A stretch of DNA of 64,000 nucleotides from Phycisphaerae bacterium (GTDB taxonomy: Bacteria; Planctomycetota; Phycisphaerae; Sedimentisphaerales; Anaerohalosphaeraceae). Every line of letters begins with the position of its first letter. Within the stretch, counting starts at the first letter, position 1. The notes below the pieces were generated by a model. It did not search any database. It was not told where the DNA came from and saw only the letters and a program-made list of their open reading frames with translations. The stretch is from assembly GCA_014859965.1 (NCBI GenBank), contig JACZKQ010000048.1, forward strand, positions 19,479 to 83,478, written 5' to 3'. The translations under genes were made by a program, and so were the position numbers. Shown here piece after piece: positions 63,437 through 64,000 of this stretch.

Positions 63437-64000
63437 TTATTCCTTTTCGCTGCCGGTCTTTGCGTCGGCATTGTCCTGCTCTTCCGCACCCGCATCGGCG
63501 TCGCGCTTTTTGTCGGCGTTCCGATCAGAGCCGGCTTGCTTGTCCGCCTTGTTGTCGCGTTTGGCGCCGGCGGCTTTCTCTGTGACAGTATCGCGCTGCT
63601 GCAGCATAGTCTGTCGCCTGCGTTCGTAACGGGTCTGCTCTTTTTGCGTGAGCTGATCGATACGCTCCACAGCTTTGTCATCGTTTTTCTGTTCGGCCAG
63701 TTCGCGAAGACGCTCCAAGCGGGCAACCCGTTCAAGATGCTTTTGTTCCTCGTGTTGTAGTTGTTTTTGGAGGGCCTTGGACTGTTGGGCGTGGGCTTTG
63801 CCGCCTACTTTTTCGGCGGCCGGGGCGCCTTCTTCTGAAACCGGTTTACCTTTGGCCTTCTCCGCGGCTGCTGGGGCACCCTTGCCCTTGTCCTTTTCGG
63901 CGGGTTCGACGACCTGTCGGGGCTGTTTGGCTTCTTTCATTTCGGGGCCCTTACCGGCGGATTTACCTTTTTCAGAGGGCGCGGCTGGGGCGGCGGCGGG
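63437..64000 (-). CDS. Charged coiled-coil protein, partial (5' end outside window)
   Basis: The frame is open from 63437 to the right edge (at least 187 residues). Upstream of the internal ATG at 63940 the composition stays Ala/Pro/Lys/Gly-rich, so the true start probably lies beyond the window. An Ala/Lys/Glu/Pro linker region is followed by a long coiled coil (EEQKHLERVARLERLRELAE, RIDQLTQKEQTRYERRRQTM), then a Lys/Asp/Ala-rich tail. No catalytic motif. A role as periplasmic or envelope spacer is only a guess. Confidence 0.6.
   Translation of the reverse strand, partial: PAAAPAAPSEKGKSAGKGPEMKEAKQPRQVVEPAEKDKGKGAPAAAEKAKGKPVSEEGAPAAEKVGGKAHAQQSKALQKQLQHEEQKHLERVARLERLRELAEQKNDDKAVERIDQLTQKEQTRYERRRQTMLQQRDTVTEKAAGAKRDNKADKQAGSDRNADKKRDADAGAEEQDNADAKTGSEKE

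Overview
The window looks like a chromosomal segment of a Planctomycetota bacterium, probably class Phycisphaerae. The reasons are the GC-rich base composition, a DUF1573 lipoprotein beside a tetraheme cytochrome, three Tat-exported Gfo/Idh/MocA proteins, a large beta-helix/PKD/LamG surface protein, an MJ0042-type zinc ribbon protein, and a short PheT without the tRNA-binding insert. This placement is inference from gene content; no rRNA or tRNA gene was seen. No IS element, prophage or CRISPR array was seen.

Layout. (1) 1-5.1 kb, minus strand: the N-terminal half of a beta-propeller lipoprotein running off the left edge, then a three-gene glycosyltransferase operon (GT2, GT-C, GT4) behind a good sigma70-type promoter. 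(2) 5.2-7.7 kb: a DUF1573 lipoprotein and a tetraheme cytochrome with a 5'-nucleotidase-like N-terminal part. (3) 7.8-23.1 kb: a complete type II secretion operon in the order gspC-D-E-F-G-H-I-J-K-L-M, with an unusually long secretin and pseudopilins carrying extra tails. (4) 23.2-33 kb: a flagellar operon behind a textbook sigma54 (-24/-12) promoter. It encodes two tetratricopeptide-type proteins (one also with an STN-like domain), a sigma54 activator with a degenerate receiver, FliL, FliM, FliN, FlhA and a small membrane protein. A separately promoted FlgM-like gene with a sigma28-type promoter and an intrinsic terminator follow. (5) 33.5-40.6 kb: a zinc ribbon protein on the plus strand, then a minus-strand cysteine/Fe-S operon: Rrf2 regulator, cysK, cysE, nadA, metY, nifU, nifS. 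It has a promoter overlapped by an inverted repeat. (6) 40.7-49.4 kb: a GT4/six-hairpin fusion protein, a block of small stress-type membrane proteins (DUF1328, DUF883, YqjE-like, DUF2892-like), a Tat-exported superoxide dismutase and the giant modular surface protein. (7) 49.8-54.2 kb: a Tat oxidoreductase, pheT and a PEGA lipoprotein. (8) 54.3-63.1 kb: a plus-strand sugar operon with a clear promoter. (9) 63.2-64 kb: a small lipoprotein and a charged coiled-coil protein cut by the right edge.

How the genes work together. The sugar operon pairs a GH109-type alpha-N-acetylgalactosaminidase with a sugar nucleotidyltransferase, an N-acetylhexosamine 1-kinase-like protein, a UDP-sugar 4-epimerase and a sodium/solute symporter. 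This can be read as a GalNAc release, uptake, phosphorylation, UDP-activation and epimerisation route. In the flagellar region the DNA suggests a two-tier cascade: sigma54 plus the encoded activator for basal-body and export genes, then sigma28 for the FlgM-like gene. In the Fe-S region, cysteine synthesis (CysE, CysK), sulfide capture (MetY), sulfur mobilisation (NifS), the scaffold (NifU) and one Fe-S client enzyme (NadA) sit under one likely Fe-S-sensing Rrf2 regulator.
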